A stretch of 64,000 nucleotides of DNA from Ideonella aquatica (GCF_018069755.1 NZ_JAGQDE010000015.1:62001-126000), one strand, 5' to 3'. Positions 19,496 to 28,079 are shown, numbered from the stretch's first letter. The notes: generated by a model from the sequence alone, not told the origin. Program-made: numbers and translations.

Positions 19496-20200
19496 ATGAA
19501 CTCCCCCACCCCCGTGCGCACCACCGTCCGCGTCTGGGACCTGCCCACCCGCCTCTTCCATTGGTCCCTGGTGCTGTGCGTGATCGGCCTGGTCGTCACC
19601 GGCCAGATCGGCGGCAACCTGATCGAGTGGCACCTGCGCCTGGGCATGGTGGTCGGTGCGCTGCTGATCTTTCGCGTGCTGTGGGGCCTGGTGGGCGGGC
19701 GCTGGTCGCGCTTTGCCAGCTTCGTGAAGATGCCGGGCACCATCCTGCGCTACCTCAAGGGCGAGGCCCGCCCCGACGAACACCTGGACGTGGGCCACAA
19801 CCCGCTGGGCGCGCTCAGCGTGCTGGCGCTGCTGGGCCTGCTGGCGCTGCAGGTGGCCACCGGCCTGGTGGCCGACGACGAGATCGCCACCACCGGCCCA
19901 CTCAACCGATTTGTCAGCAGCGCGCAGGCCAGCCTGGCCACCGGCTGGCACACCGAGCTGGGCAAGCTGCTGCTGATCGTGCTGGTGGTGCTGCACATCA
20001 GCGCCATCGTCTTCTACCTGAAGAAAAAGGGCCAGAACCTGGTGCGGCCGATGCTGCATGGCGACAAGGACCTGCCCGCTGACACGCCGCCCAGCGCCGA
20101 CGGCTGGGGGCAACGCCTGCTGGCGCTGGCGCTGTTCGCGGCCTGCGTGGCGCTGATGGGCTGGGTGTTTTCGCTGGGCGAGGTGGCGGCGTCGTTCTGA
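19496..20200 (+). CDS. Cytochrome b561-like membrane protein
   Basis: 234 residues with four core membrane helices plus a fifth C-terminal one (LLALALFAACVALMGWVF). Candidate haem ligands are the histidines in LPTRLFHWSLVLC, IEWHLRLGM, TGWHTELGK and VVLHISAIVF, the spacing seen in cytochrome b561/Ni-hydrogenase b-type subunits. It most likely passes electrons between the quinone pool and the divergent cytochrome c'. The two starts are separated by 182 bp, which should hold both promoters. Confidence 0.88.
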   Translation: MNSPTPVRTTVRVWDLPTRLFHWSLVLCVIGLVVTGQIGGNLIEWHLRLGMVVGALLIFRVLWGLVGGRWSRFASFVKMPGTILRYLKGEARPDEHLDVGHNPLGALSVLALLGLLALQVATGLVADDEIATTGPLNRFVSSAQASLATGWHTELGKLLLIVLVVLHISAIVFYLKKKGQNLVRPMLHGDKDLPADTPPSADGWGQRLLALALFAACVALMGWVFSLGEVAASF

Positions 20201-20244
20201 CGAGCTTGGGTAGACTGCCGCTCCCCGGCCACCTTGCGCAGGCG

Positions 20245-20736
20245 ATGGACACCCCGCAGATCCAGCTGCTCACCCCCGACACACCCGAGGCGCTTGAGGC
20301 CACGCGGACCATCTTCCGCGAGTACGCCAGCGCGCTGGGCGTGGACCTGTGCTTCCAGGGCTTCGAGGCCGAGCTGGCCGCGCTGCCCGGCGACTACGCC
20401 GCCCCCACCGGCGGCCTGCTTCTGGCCTGGGTGGACGGCGAGCTGGCCGGCTGCGGCGCCTTCCGCCCGCTCACCGACTCGGACTACGCCAACGCCTGCG
20501 AGATGAAGCGCCTGTACGTGCGCCGCGCCTTCCGCCGCTTCGGCCTGGGCCGGCAGTTGGCGCAGGCGCTGATGGACACCGCGCTGCAAGCCGGCTACTC
20601 GGCCATGCTGCTCGACACGCTGGACGACATGGAAGCGGCGCGCGAGCTCTACGCCAGCCTGGGCTTCGAGGAAGTGCCGCCCTACTACTACAACCCGATC
20701 CCGGGCGCCCACTACCTGAAGGCCGACCTGGGCTGA
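20245..20736 (+). CDS. GNAT-family N-acetyltransferase
   Basis: 163 residues with the GNAT core: strand LLLAWVDGELAGCGAFRPL, then the acetyl-CoA loop region MKRLYVRRAFRRFGLGRQL (V-x-x-x-[RF]-x-x-G-x-G/A type) and the C-terminal AMLLDTLDDMEAARELYASLGF. The substrate is unknown. The ATG at 20245 begins the conserved fold; TAGACT at 20211-20216 could be its -10 element. It lies 44 bp after the cytochrome b gene and may be independent. Confidence 0.85.
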   Translation: MDTPQIQLLTPDTPEALEATRTIFREYASALGVDLCFQGFEAELAALPGDYAAPTGGLLLAWVDGELAGCGAFRPLTDSDYANACEMKRLYVRRAFRRFGLGRQLAQALMDTALQAGYSAMLLDTLDDMEAARELYASLGFEEVPPYYYNPIPGAHYLKADLG

Positions 20737-20772
20737 GCCCTTGCCCCGCGGGCAGGCGGCATGGAGACAGCG

Positions 20773-21975
20773 ATGCAGCAGCAGCATGTTCTGGTGGCCG
20801 GGGTCGGCATGATCCCCTTTGCCAAGCCCGGCGCCAGCGCGCCCTACCCGCAGATGGCCGCCGAGGCCACGCGCCTGGCGCTGGCCGACGCCGGCCTGGA
20901 CTACGCCGACGTGCAGCAGGCCTACGTGGGCTATGTCTATGGCGACTCCACCGCCGGCCAGCGCGCGCTCTACGAGGTGGGCTTGAGCGGCATTCCGATC
21001 CTCAACGTCAACAACAACTGCTCGACCGGCTCCACCGCGCTGTGGCTGGCGCGCCAGGCGGTGGCGCACGGCGCGGCCGATTGCGTGCTGGCGCTGGGTT
21101 TCGAGCAGATGAAGCCCGGCGCGCTGGGCGCAGTGTTTGACGACCGGCCCACGCCCTTCGACCGCTTCGATGCCGCCACCGAGGCGCTGGTCGGCCACGC
21201 CGAGATCCCGCTGGCGCTGCGCTACTTCGGTGGCGCCGGCCTGGCCCACATGCGCCAGTACGGCACGCCGCTGGAGACCTTTGCGGCCATCCGCGCCAAG
21301 GCCAGCCGGCATGCGGCCAACAACCCGCTGGCGCTGCTGCGCAAGCCGCTCAGCACCGAGGACGTGATGGCCGCGCCGGTGGTCTGGCCCGGCGTGATGA
21401 CGCGGCTGATGGCCTGCCCGCCCACCTGCGGCGCCGCGGCCGCCATCGTCTGCTCGGACGACTTCGCCCGCCGCCACGGCCTGCGCCGCGACGTGCGCAT
21501 CCGCGCCCAGGCGATGACCACCGATGGCCCCGCCACGTTCGAGGCCGGCGACATGCGCGAGGTGGTGGGCTACAGCATGGCCCGCGCTGCCGCGCGCCAG
21601 GTGTTTGAGCAGGCCGGCATCGGCCCGCAGGACGTGCAGCTGGTCGAGCTGCATGACTGCTTCGCCCACAACGAGCTGCTGAGCTACGAGGCGCTGGGCC
21701 TGTGCCCCGAGGGCGGCGCCGCGCAGTTCGTGGCCGATGGCGACAACACCTATGGCGGCCGGGTAGTGACCAACCCCTCGGGCGGCCTGCTCAGCAAGGG
21801 CCACCCGCTGGGCGCCACCGGGCTGGCGCAATGCACCGAGCTGGTCCAGCAGCTGCGCGGCCAGGCCGGCGCGCGCCAGGTACCGGGCGCGCGGCTGGCG
21901 CTGCAGCACAACCTGGGCCTGGGCGGCGCCTGCGTGGTCACGCTGTACGAAGCCGTGGAAGGCGCCGCCGCATGA
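20773..21975 (+). CDS. SCP-2/lipid-transfer type thiolase
   Basis: 400 residues. The thiolase fold has the nucleophilic Cys83 in NVNNNCSTGSTAL and a C-terminal ELHDCFAHNELLSYEALG and NPSGGLLSKGHPLGATG, with the active-site His in GHPLGATG. This sequence type belongs to the SCP-x thiolase/lipid-transfer group that cleaves branched 3-ketoacyl-CoAs, for example sterol or isoprenoid side chains. GGAGA lies 6 nt before the ATG at 20773, favouring it over the ATG at 20761. Its stop overlaps the acyl-CoA dehydrogenase start (ATGA), so the two are coupled. Confidence 0.9.
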   Translation: MQQQHVLVAGVGMIPFAKPGASAPYPQMAAEATRLALADAGLDYADVQQAYVGYVYGDSTAGQRALYEVGLSGIPILNVNNNCSTGSTALWLARQAVAHGAADCVLALGFEQMKPGALGAVFDDRPTPFDRFDAATEALVGHAEIPLALRYFGGAGLAHMRQYGTPLETFAAIRAKASRHAANNPLALLRKPLSTEDVMAAPVVWPGVMTRLMACPPTCGAAAAIVCSDDFARRHGLRRDVRIRAQAMTTDGPATFEAGDMREVVGYSMARAAARQVFEQAGIGPQDVQLVELHDCFAHNELLSYEALGLCPEGGAAQFVADGDNTYGGRVVTNPSGGLLSKGHPLGATGLAQCTELVQQLRGQAGARQVPGARLALQHNLGLGGACVVTLYEAVEGAAA

Positions 21976-23114
21976 TGCCGCGCCTGCACCAGCACGCCTG
22001 GATGGACGCCGACATCGCCGCCTTCCGCGACGCCGTGCGCCGCTACGTGGACGCCGAGATCGCGCCCCACGTGGCCGACTGGCGCCGCCAGGGCTGCGTG
22101 CCGCGCGAGGTCTGGCGCGGCTTTGGCGCGATGGGCTTTCTGCTGCCCGAGCTGCCTGAGGCATGGGGTGGCGCCGGGGCCCCGCTGGCCTATCAGATGG
22201 TGGTGACGGACGAGCTGGCCCGCGCCGAGGTCAGCGGCACCGTGGCCGTGCACACCATCGCCGCGCACTACATCCTGGATTACGGCACGCCCGAGCAGCA
22301 GGCCCGCTGGCTGCCGCGCCTGGCCAGCGGCGAGCTGCTGGCCGGCATCGCGATGACCGAGCCCGGCGCCGGCTCCGACCTGAAGGCGGTGCGCACCCGC
22401 GCGCGGCGCGACGGCGACGACTACGTGGTCGACGGCAGCAAGGTCTTCATCACCAACGGCCACAGCGCCAACCTGCTGGTGCTGGTGGTGCGCACCGGGG
22501 GCGAAGGGTCCAAGGGCGTGTCGCTGCTGGTGGCCGAGACCGAGGGCCTGCCGGGCTTTCAGGCGCGCATCCTCGAGAAGATCGGCATGCACGCCAGCGA
22601 CACCTGCGAGCTGTTCTTTGACAGCATGCGCGTGCCGGCGGCCAACCTGCTGGGCGGCGTCGAAGGCCAGGGCTTTGCCCAGCTGATGAGCCAGCTGCCC
22701 TATGAGCGCACGCTGCTGGCCGTGGGCGCGGCCGCGGCGATCGATCTGGCGGTGGCATTGACGCTGGACCATGTGAAGCAGCGCCAGGCCTTCGGCGGCA
22801 CGCTGTGGGACCTGCAGACGGTGCGCTTCACGCTGGCCGAGGTGGCCACGCAGGCGCATGTGGTGCGCAGCTTCGTCAACGACTGCATCCAGCGCCTGGA
22901 GGACGGCACGCTGGACGACAGCGCCGCCTTCATGGCCAAGTGGTGGACCACCGAGCAGCAGTGCCAGGTCACCGACCGCTGCCTGCAGCTCTTCGGCGGC
23001 TACGGCTACATGGCCGAGACGCCGATCGCGCGGCTGTTTGCCGATGCGCGGGTGCAGAAGATCTACGGCGGCGCCAATGAGATCATGAAGGACCTGATCG
23101 CCCGCACGCTGTGA
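21972..23114 (+). CDS. Acyl-CoA dehydrogenase
   Basis: 380-residue FAD enzyme oxidising acyl-CoA to enoyl-CoA. It shows the N-terminal helical domain, the flavin/substrate motif GIAMTEPGAGSDLKAVRT, the middle beta-domain KVFITNGHSANLLVLVV and the C-terminal domain with LQLFGGYGYMAETPIARLF and the catalytic Glu in IYGGANEIMKDLI. The start overlaps the thiolase stop, and its own stop overlaps the next start (GTGATG), giving a three-gene cassette for beta-oxidation of branched substrates. Confidence 0.94.
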   Translation: MMPRLHQHAWMDADIAAFRDAVRRYVDAEIAPHVADWRRQGCVPREVWRGFGAMGFLLPELPEAWGGAGAPLAYQMVVTDELARAEVSGTVAVHTIAAHYILDYGTPEQQARWLPRLASGELLAGIAMTEPGAGSDLKAVRTRARRDGDDYVVDGSKVFITNGHSANLLVLVVRTGGEGSKGVSLLVAETEGLPGFQARILEKIGMHASDTCELFFDSMRVPAANLLGGVEGQGFAQLMSQLPYERTLLAVGAAAAIDLAVALTLDHVKQRQAFGGTLWDLQTVRFTLAEVATQAHVVRSFVNDCIQRLEDGTLDDSAAFMAKWWTTEQQCQVTDRCLQLFGGYGYMAETPIARLFADARVQKIYGGANEIMKDLIARTL

Positions 23115-24178
23115 TGAACACTCCCCTCGCCCCGGTCCTGCAGGGCCTGACCATCGTCGAATTCGAAAGCCTGGGCCCGGGCCCGCTGGCCGGCCGCTGG
23201 CTGGCCCAGCATGGCGCCTCCGTGATCGCGCTGGTGCGCCCCGGCCCCGCCGCCGTGGCCGACCAGCTGGGCGGCTCCGGCCCCAGCCCGCTGCGCGAAG
23301 GCAAGCGCATCGAGCCGGTCAACCTGAAAACCCCCGAGGGCCTGGCCCGCGCGCGTGAGCTGATCGCCCGCGCCGACGCGCTGATCGAAGGCAACCGCCC
23401 CGGCGTGATGGAGCGCCTGGGCCTGGGCCCGGCGGATTGCGCCGCGCTGAACCCGCGCCTGGTCTACGGCCGCATGACCGGCTGGGGCCAGAGCGGCCCG
23501 CTGGCCGCTGCCGCCGGCCACGACCTTAACTACGTGGCGCTGAGCGGCCTGATGGGCCTTGCCGCGCGCCCCGGCCAGTTGCCGCAGGTGCCGCCCACGG
23601 TACTGGGCGATGCGGCCGGCGCGCTGGGCCTGGCCTTCGGCATCACCGCCGGCGTGCTGGCCGCGCGCGCCAGCGGCCAGGGCCGCGTGGTCGATGCGGC
23701 GATCACCGACGTGGTGGCCATGCTCGGCGGCCTGGTGCACTGGATCCACGGCGGCGGCCAGATCGCCACGGGCGCGCCCAGCCCCTTCCACGACTCGCCC
23801 TTCTACGACACCTACGCCTGCGCTGATGGCGGCGTGATCACGCTGGGCGCGCTGGAGCCGCCCTTCCACGCGCTGCTGCTGAAGACCCTGGGTCTGGACG
23901 ACGTGGACCCGGCCACCCAGTACGACACCACCACCTGGCCCGCCCTGAAGGCCCGCTTCACCGCCCTGTTCGCCAGCCAGCCGCGCGCCCACTGGTGCGC
24001 GCTGCTCGAAGGCACCGATGTGTGCTTCGCGCCGGTGCTGGGGCTGGAAGAGGCCCTGGCGCACCCGCACCACGTGGCGCGCAGCACCTTCACGCGCGAT
24101 GCGCAGGGGCGTATCAGCGCGGCGGTAGCACCAAGGTTCAGCCCGCTGGGCCATCAAGCAGTTAAATCATCCGGATAG
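23114..24178 (+). CDS. CaiB/BaiF CoA-transferase family protein, alpha-methylacyl-CoA racemase type
   Basis: 354 residues. Class III CoA-transferase fold with the racemase-type residues His136 (AAGHDLNYVAL) and Asp166 (VLGDAAGA), spaced 30 apart like His126/Asp156 of the mycobacterial racemase MCR. The segment SPFHDSPFYDTYACADG is characteristic of AMACR rather than of formyl-CoA transferases. It would epimerise 2-methylacyl-CoA so that the acyl-CoA dehydrogenase can act. ATG at 23114 or GTG at 23111 is the start; both overlap the dehydrogenase stop. Confidence 0.9.
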   Translation: MNTPLAPVLQGLTIVEFESLGPGPLAGRWLAQHGASVIALVRPGPAAVADQLGGSGPSPLREGKRIEPVNLKTPEGLARARELIARADALIEGNRPGVMERLGLGPADCAALNPRLVYGRMTGWGQSGPLAAAAGHDLNYVALSGLMGLAARPGQLPQVPPTVLGDAAGALGLAFGITAGVLAARASGQGRVVDAAITDVVAMLGGLVHWIHGGGQIATGAPSPFHDSPFYDTYACADGGVITLGALEPPFHALLLKTLGLDDVDPATQYDTTTWPALKARFTALFASQPRAHWCALLEGTDVCFAPVLGLEEALAHPHHVARSTFTRDAQGRISAAVAPRFSPLGHQAVKSSG

Positions 24179-24180
24179 CC

Positions 24181-25062
24181 TCATCCAGGTTGCATCAGTC
24201 CGATCTTCGTAGGTATGGGACACAGCTTGCCCTGAAACTGCTGAATGGAGCTGATAACGCTGGCACTGATCTGCATGCGCATATCACCCGGGATCATCTG
24301 GGCCCTGAGCAACGTATGCAGGTGTTGAATGTCGTCGTCGACCTTCTGGCAGCTCCCATAGGCAAAGTCCATCGTCAACATGTCAGCTAACGCGTATGCC
24401 CTGGCGCCGGCAGCAGCGGGTGCGTCGCCGATCAATGCAATCGCACGCTCATACGCCTGTCGTCCCGCCTCATGTTGCCCGATCGAATGCAGGTATTTCC
24501 CCTCATATCGCCTGGCTTCTGACTGCATGAGAGGCGATACATCGGTCTTCCGAACGGCGCGCTGCACGAAATAGCCAGTGGTTGCGAGATCACCTGCGGT
24601 CATGGACTCGGAGATCAGCGTCAGTAGCTGTGGAACGCCAACATCCTTGTCGTCCAGTTCCGGAAGCACCGCCTTGGCCGTTGAAAGATCATTCAGAATT
24701 CGTGGCGTTGCAAGACTGGCCAAAGTCATTCGCGTGGTTGGATCGCCTGCTTGCGATTGCTGGACCAACTCCTGTCGCGTCTTGACTGCAGAGTTGACTG
24801 CCTGATTGAACTGGGCGAGTGTGCTGATGCGGTCGGCCTCCGGTTTCCTGACGAAGACGTCATACAGTGAGGCGCAGGTCAGGATCAGTCCCAAGGCCAA
24901 GGCCACCGCTCCAGCGTTCTCCGTCAGGCGTTTCAGCATCGACCCTCGATCTTGCCTTTCCAACGCGTCGAGTCGCTCGTCCAGCATCTTGATGAGAATC
25001 AGAAGGGACTCCGAACCGCGACGGTCACGTGGATCTGCCAGGTGAAAGCCACGACTTCTCAT
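24181..25062 (-). CDS. Membrane-anchored protein with helical repeat-like region, unknown function
   Basis: 293 residues. A charged N-terminus (MLDERLDALERQDRGSMLKR) leads into one membrane helix (about 51-70, GAVALALGLILTCASLYDVF) and a long helical domain with TPR-like pieces (EARRYEGKYLHSIGQHEAGR, QAYERAIALIGDAPAAAGAR). Base composition and codon use are visibly more AT-rich than in the flanking genes. It lies 2 bp from the end of the convergent racemase gene and 7 bp downstream of a small secreted peptidase-like gene in the same orientation, suggesting a two-gene unit. No family recognised. Confidence 0.65.
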   Translation of the reverse strand: MRSRGFHLADPRDRRGSESLLILIKMLDERLDALERQDRGSMLKRLTENAGAVALALGLILTCASLYDVFVRKPEADRISTLAQFNQAVNSAVKTRQELVQQSQAGDPTTRMTLASLATPRILNDLSTAKAVLPELDDKDVGVPQLLTLISESMTAGDLATTGYFVQRAVRKTDVSPLMQSEARRYEGKYLHSIGQHEAGRQAYERAIALIGDAPAAAGARAYALADMLTMDFAYGSCQKVDDDIQHLHTLLRAQMIPGDMRMQISASVISSIQQFQGKLCPIPTKIGLMQPG

Positions 25063-25069
25063 GTGAAGC

Positions 25070-25528
25070 TCAGCTCTGGTAGCAAATCATCATGTTTCGA
25101 ACTCGATCAGGGCCCGGAGGATGCCGGAAGCTGCCTGGGTTACCCTGGAAGAAGGTCATCAACAGCTGGAAAGCCTGCGGAGGGAACCACCCCTGGTTCC
25201 GGCCCGTTCGAATCGCCCAGCAGTCCGCTGCGACCTCATTCGGGCCGACCATGCTGTGCCCACATTCGTGCGCATAGACGAACAGTTTGAGCACAGTCGG
25301 CAGCCCCCCCATGGACATCGGATTGAGCAAGATGGCCTGGCCATCATTCATCGCCATGTCGGGAATGCCGGCCGTCACCACCGTTGGCATACCGCCGCAG
25401 GAGACTGGCACTCCGTCCATCGAGAACTGTCCGGGGCCGTACACCTGCGCGTTCGCTGGCAGGCAGAAGACAGCTGCAATCAAGGTTGCGCCGGCGCTGC
25501 AAGTTCGCCACATGCTTCGGGTATTCAT
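25070..25528 (-). CDS. Small secreted HExxH protein, M48-like zincin candidate
   Basis: 152 residues: a signal peptide (MWRTCSAGATLIAAVFCLPANA) and a compact domain with H87-E-C-G-H91, followed by Glu98, Asp102 in NEVAADCWAIR and a C-terminal RHPPGPDRVRNM. HExxH plus a downstream E..AD..A helix and an HPP..R element is the order seen in M48-type peptidases, but the usual membrane helices and most of the length are absent. Zinc binding and peptidase activity are inferred. The ATG at 25528 begins the signal peptide; an in-frame ATG at 25630 lacks support. The DNA is AT-richer than its surroundings, like its downstream partner. Confidence 0.65.
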   Translation of the reverse strand: MNTRSMWRTCSAGATLIAAVFCLPANAQVYGPGQFSMDGVPVSCGGMPTVVTAGIPDMAMNDGQAILLNPMSMGGLPTVLKLFVYAHECGHSMVGPNEVAADCWAIRTGRNQGWFPPQAFQLLMTFFQGNPGSFRHPPGPDRVRNMMICYQS

Positions 25529-25695
25529 GGTCCTTACCTCGCGACGAGTCGGAGACGCCAGTGAAAGGCATGTCGCCCAGGAATGCATCATCTGAATAGC
25601 GTATGTCCACCGCGCGCAGCTGGGCGGCATTCAACGGGGTGGGGCGTATTCGGTGGAGTCGGTGTCGCGCAGACCCGATGCGGCGTGCGGTCTGC

Positions 25696-26187
25696 CTACC
25701 TGAAGGCCGCGTGGTAGCGGACCACGCCTTGCGGCAGTGCCCCGCCCAGCGGCAGCGCCATGAAGTGGTCGACGGGTGGGCCGGGGTAGACCAGGCCGGG
25801 GCGCGCCGCGAACCCGAAGCGGCCGTAGTAGGCGGGGTCGCCCAGCAGCACGCAACCGGCGGCGCCTTGTGAGCGCAGGCGCTCCAGCGCGGCATGCATC
25901 AACGCCGAGCCGACGCCCTGGCGCTGCCGGGCCGGCAGGACCGAGATCGGCCCCAGGCCGAACCAGCCTGGCGAGCCGTCGCTGATGCTGACCGGCGACA
26001 CGGCCACATGGCCGACGACCACGCCGTCCTCCTCGGCCACCAGCGACACGCTCAAGGCCCCGGCCGCGCGCAGGCCGCGCACGATCCGGGGCTCGGAGCC
26101 GTCGGAGAACGGATGGCCGCGAAACGCGTGTTCGGTGATGGCGTGGATCGCGTCAGTGTCGGCGGCGGATTCGGGACGGATCAGCAT
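25696..26187 (-). CDS. GNAT-family N-acetyltransferase (YhbS-like)
   Basis: 163 residues. The fold reads MLIRPESAADTDAIHAIT, then VSLVAEEDGVVVGHVAVSP, the acetyl-CoA loop LGPISVLPARQRQGVGSAL and LGDPAYYGRFGFAARPGL, the last being typical of YhbS proteins. Substrate unknown. The ATG at 26187 is the natural family start; the longer reading frame upstream is antisense-like Gly/Arg-rich sequence. The 167 bp between this gene and the peptidase-like gene hold no recognisable feature beyond AT-rich patches. Confidence 0.87.
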   Translation of the reverse strand: MLIRPESAADTDAIHAITEHAFRGHPFSDGSEPRIVRGLRAAGALSVSLVAEEDGVVVGHVAVSPVSISDGSPGWFGLGPISVLPARQRQGVGSALMHAALERLRSQGAAGCVLLGDPAYYGRFGFAARPGLVYPGPPVDHFMALPLGGALPQGVVRYHAAFR

Positions 26188-26213
26188 GGGGTCGCCATGC
26201 TGCCACAGCCCCC

Positions 26214-27587
26214 TCAGGCGAAGCTGTCGCCCATCAGCGTGCTGAACCAGGTCTGCATCTGGCGGTAGTGGCCGCTGCTGATGCTGGCGGCCTCGGTGGC
26301 CTTGGCGCCGACGGTGCTGCCGTTGTTGGCCGCCAGCTTCATGCTGCGGGTGGCCGGGTCGTACTGGTAGACCGCGGTCAGCCACGACGCGGTGCCGGCG
26401 GTGATGGGCGAGTAGCAGGCCGAGTTGGCCACCGGCGCCGCATCGGGCTGCTGGCCGGAGAGCAGGCGCACCACCGCGTCGGCGCAGATCTTGGCCTCCT
26501 GGTTGGCCACGTGGCCGGCCTTGGGCAGGCCGCACTGGGCGGCGTCGCCGATCACGTGCACGCCGGCCACCGCGGTGGATTCGTAGCTCAGCACATCCAC
26601 CGCCGCCCAGCGGCCACCGGTGCCGTTGGCCAGGCCGGCGGCGGCCAGCCAGCCGCCCGCTTCGCTGCCGGCGGCGCGCTGCGGCGGGATCGGGTTGACC
26701 ACGTCGGCCTGCACGCGCTGCGGCGCGCCCAGGGCGTCGGTCCACTGCACCTGGCGGGAGGCGGCATCGATCTGCAGACCGCTGATGCCGGCCTGGTAGT
26801 CGATGACGCCGCCGTGCACCACGCTGAAGGCGCGGGTGAAGGTCTCGACCTCGGCCTGGATGGCCGGGTTGTGGTCCAGCACGATCACCCGGGCGCCGGG
26901 GCCGCGGGCCTTGAGTGCATCGGCCACCAGGCAGGCGCGCTCGTAGGGGCCGGGCGGGCAGCGGTAGGGCGCGGCGGGGATGCTCATCACGAAGGTGCCG
27001 CCGGCCGGCATCGCGGCGATCTGCTGGCGCAGTCGCTCGGTCTGGGGACCGGCGCGCCAGGCGTGCGGCGTGCGCTGCTCATAGTCGGCGGCGCTCAGGC
27101 CGTAGGCCTCGTCGAAGGCGAGACCGGGGGCCAGGACCAGGCGGTCGTAGTCCAGCGTGCTGCCATCGTCCAGCGTCAGCCGGCGCGCGGTGGTGTCCAG
27201 CGACTGCACCCGCGCCTGGCGCAGCAGCACGCCATAACGGTCGGCCACGGCCTGGCGGCCGTAGGCCAGGCTGGCCAGCGTGCGGGCGCCGGTGAGCACC
27301 TCGTTGCTGAGGATGTTCGAGGTGTAGCTGCCGTCCGGGTCCACCAGCGTTACCTGCAGCTTGGCGCCGCCCCACAGCCGCAGGTACTTGGCGACGGTGG
27401 TGCCGGCCATGCCGCCGCCCACCACCACCACCTGTGCGCTGGGGCCGCTGGGCACCAGGCGGTAGACCACGTTGCGGCTGCCGCCGTCGCTGTCGGAGCG
27501 GGCGGCGCCGCTGAGCAGCGTGCCGCACAGCGAGGCCAGGCCGAAGGCCAGCCACTGGCGGCGGCCGAGGGTTCGAGGCGAGTTCAT
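26214..27587 (-). CDS. fccB: Flavocytochrome c sulfide dehydrogenase, FAD subunit
   Basis: 457 residues. A twin-arginine signal (LGRRQWLAFGLASL) is followed by the FAD Rossmann motif VVVGGGMAGTTVAKYLRLWG. The family segments PYRCPPGPYERACLVAD, APGLAFDEAYGLS and a second nucleotide motif VIGDAAQCGLPKAGHVANQEAK are present. FccB oxidises sulfide to sulfur in the periplasm and hands electrons to FccA. GGGAGA lies 6 nt before the ATG at 27587. It sits 14 bp downstream of the cytochrome subunit gene. Sulfide is the usual substrate, but some relatives act on other reduced sulfur compounds. Confidence 0.88.
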   Translation of the reverse strand: MNSPRTLGRRQWLAFGLASLCGTLLSGAARSDSDGGSRNVVYRLVPSGPSAQVVVVGGGMAGTTVAKYLRLWGGAKLQVTLVDPDGSYTSNILSNEVLTGARTLASLAYGRQAVADRYGVLLRQARVQSLDTTARRLTLDDGSTLDYDRLVLAPGLAFDEAYGLSAADYEQRTPHAWRAGPQTERLRQQIAAMPAGGTFVMSIPAAPYRCPPGPYERACLVADALKARGPGARVIVLDHNPAIQAEVETFTRAFSVVHGGVIDYQAGISGLQIDAASRQVQWTDALGAPQRVQADVVNPIPPQRAAGSEAGGWLAAAGLANGTGGRWAAVDVLSYESTAVAGVHVIGDAAQCGLPKAGHVANQEAKICADAVVRLLSGQQPDAAPVANSACYSPITAGTASWLTAVYQYDPATRSMKLAANNGSTVGAKATEAASISSGHYRQMQTWFSTLMGDSFA

Positions 27588-27601
27588 GCGGTCTCCCGGG
27601 T

Positions 27602-27976
27602 TCATTGCTGCAGGTAGCGGATCACGGCGGCGATCTGCGCGTCGGTGTAGCCCTGGGCGTGCGCGGCCATGATGTCGCTGCGCGCCGGGCGGCTGGCCAG
27701 GTTGCGGTACTTCTGCACCTCGTCGGCCTCGCCGCGAAGCGACTCGAAGCCGCCCTGGCCGCCGGTGCCGTGGCACTGGAAGCAGTTGGACGCCAGCAGG
27801 CGTCCGGTGGTGTTGGCGGGCTGGCTGAGCAGCGTGGCGGTGCCGCCGCTGGTGCCTTGGCCGCTGTCCTGGGCGCTGTCGGTGCCGCCGTCGCCGCCGC
27901 CACCGCCGCCACAGGCGGTGAGCAAGGCGCACAGGGCCGCGGCCGCCAGGCCGCGCCAGACTGGGGTGTTGAACAT
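27602..27976 (-). CDS. Monohaem cytochrome c lipoprotein, FccA-like subunit
   Basis: 124 residues. The lipoprotein signal (WRGLAAAALCALLTAC) puts the lipidated Cys at position 22, followed by a Gly/Asp/Ser-rich tether and one class I cytochrome c domain with C65-F-Q-C-H69 and a likely Met ligand in SDIMAAHAQGYTD. In FccAB pairs this subunit accepts electrons from the flavoprotein. The lipid anchor would hold the complex to a membrane, unlike soluble FccA. The ATG at 27976 is preceded by GGGAGA; the ATG at 28000 lies before that site. Confidence 0.87.
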   Translation of the reverse strand: MFNTPVWRGLAAAALCALLTACGGGGGGDGGTDSAQDSGQGTSGGTATLLSQPANTTGRLLASNCFQCHGTGGQGGFESLRGEADEVQKYRNLASRPARSDIMAAHAQGYTDAQIAAVIRYLQQ

Positions 27977-28057
27977 GGGGTGGGTCTCCCGTGAAGGCAT
28001 GACCCATTGTTTGGCGCCTGGATGAGCCGCCGCTTAAACCCCATGGGGTGTCTGGCC

Positions 28058-28079
28058 GGGCTTCAGCAGGGCTTCAGCC
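28058..28079 (+). repeat. Tandem 11-bp direct repeat upstream of the exporter operon
   Basis: GGGCTTCAGCA (28058-28068) is immediately followed by GGGCTTCAGCC (28069-28079). Ten of eleven bases match and the 11-bp period equals one helical turn, as in operators of OmpR/PhoB-type regulators. A 12-bp palindrome ACCCCATGGGGT (28038-28049) lies just upstream. Regulatory meaning is inference. Confidence 0.35.
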
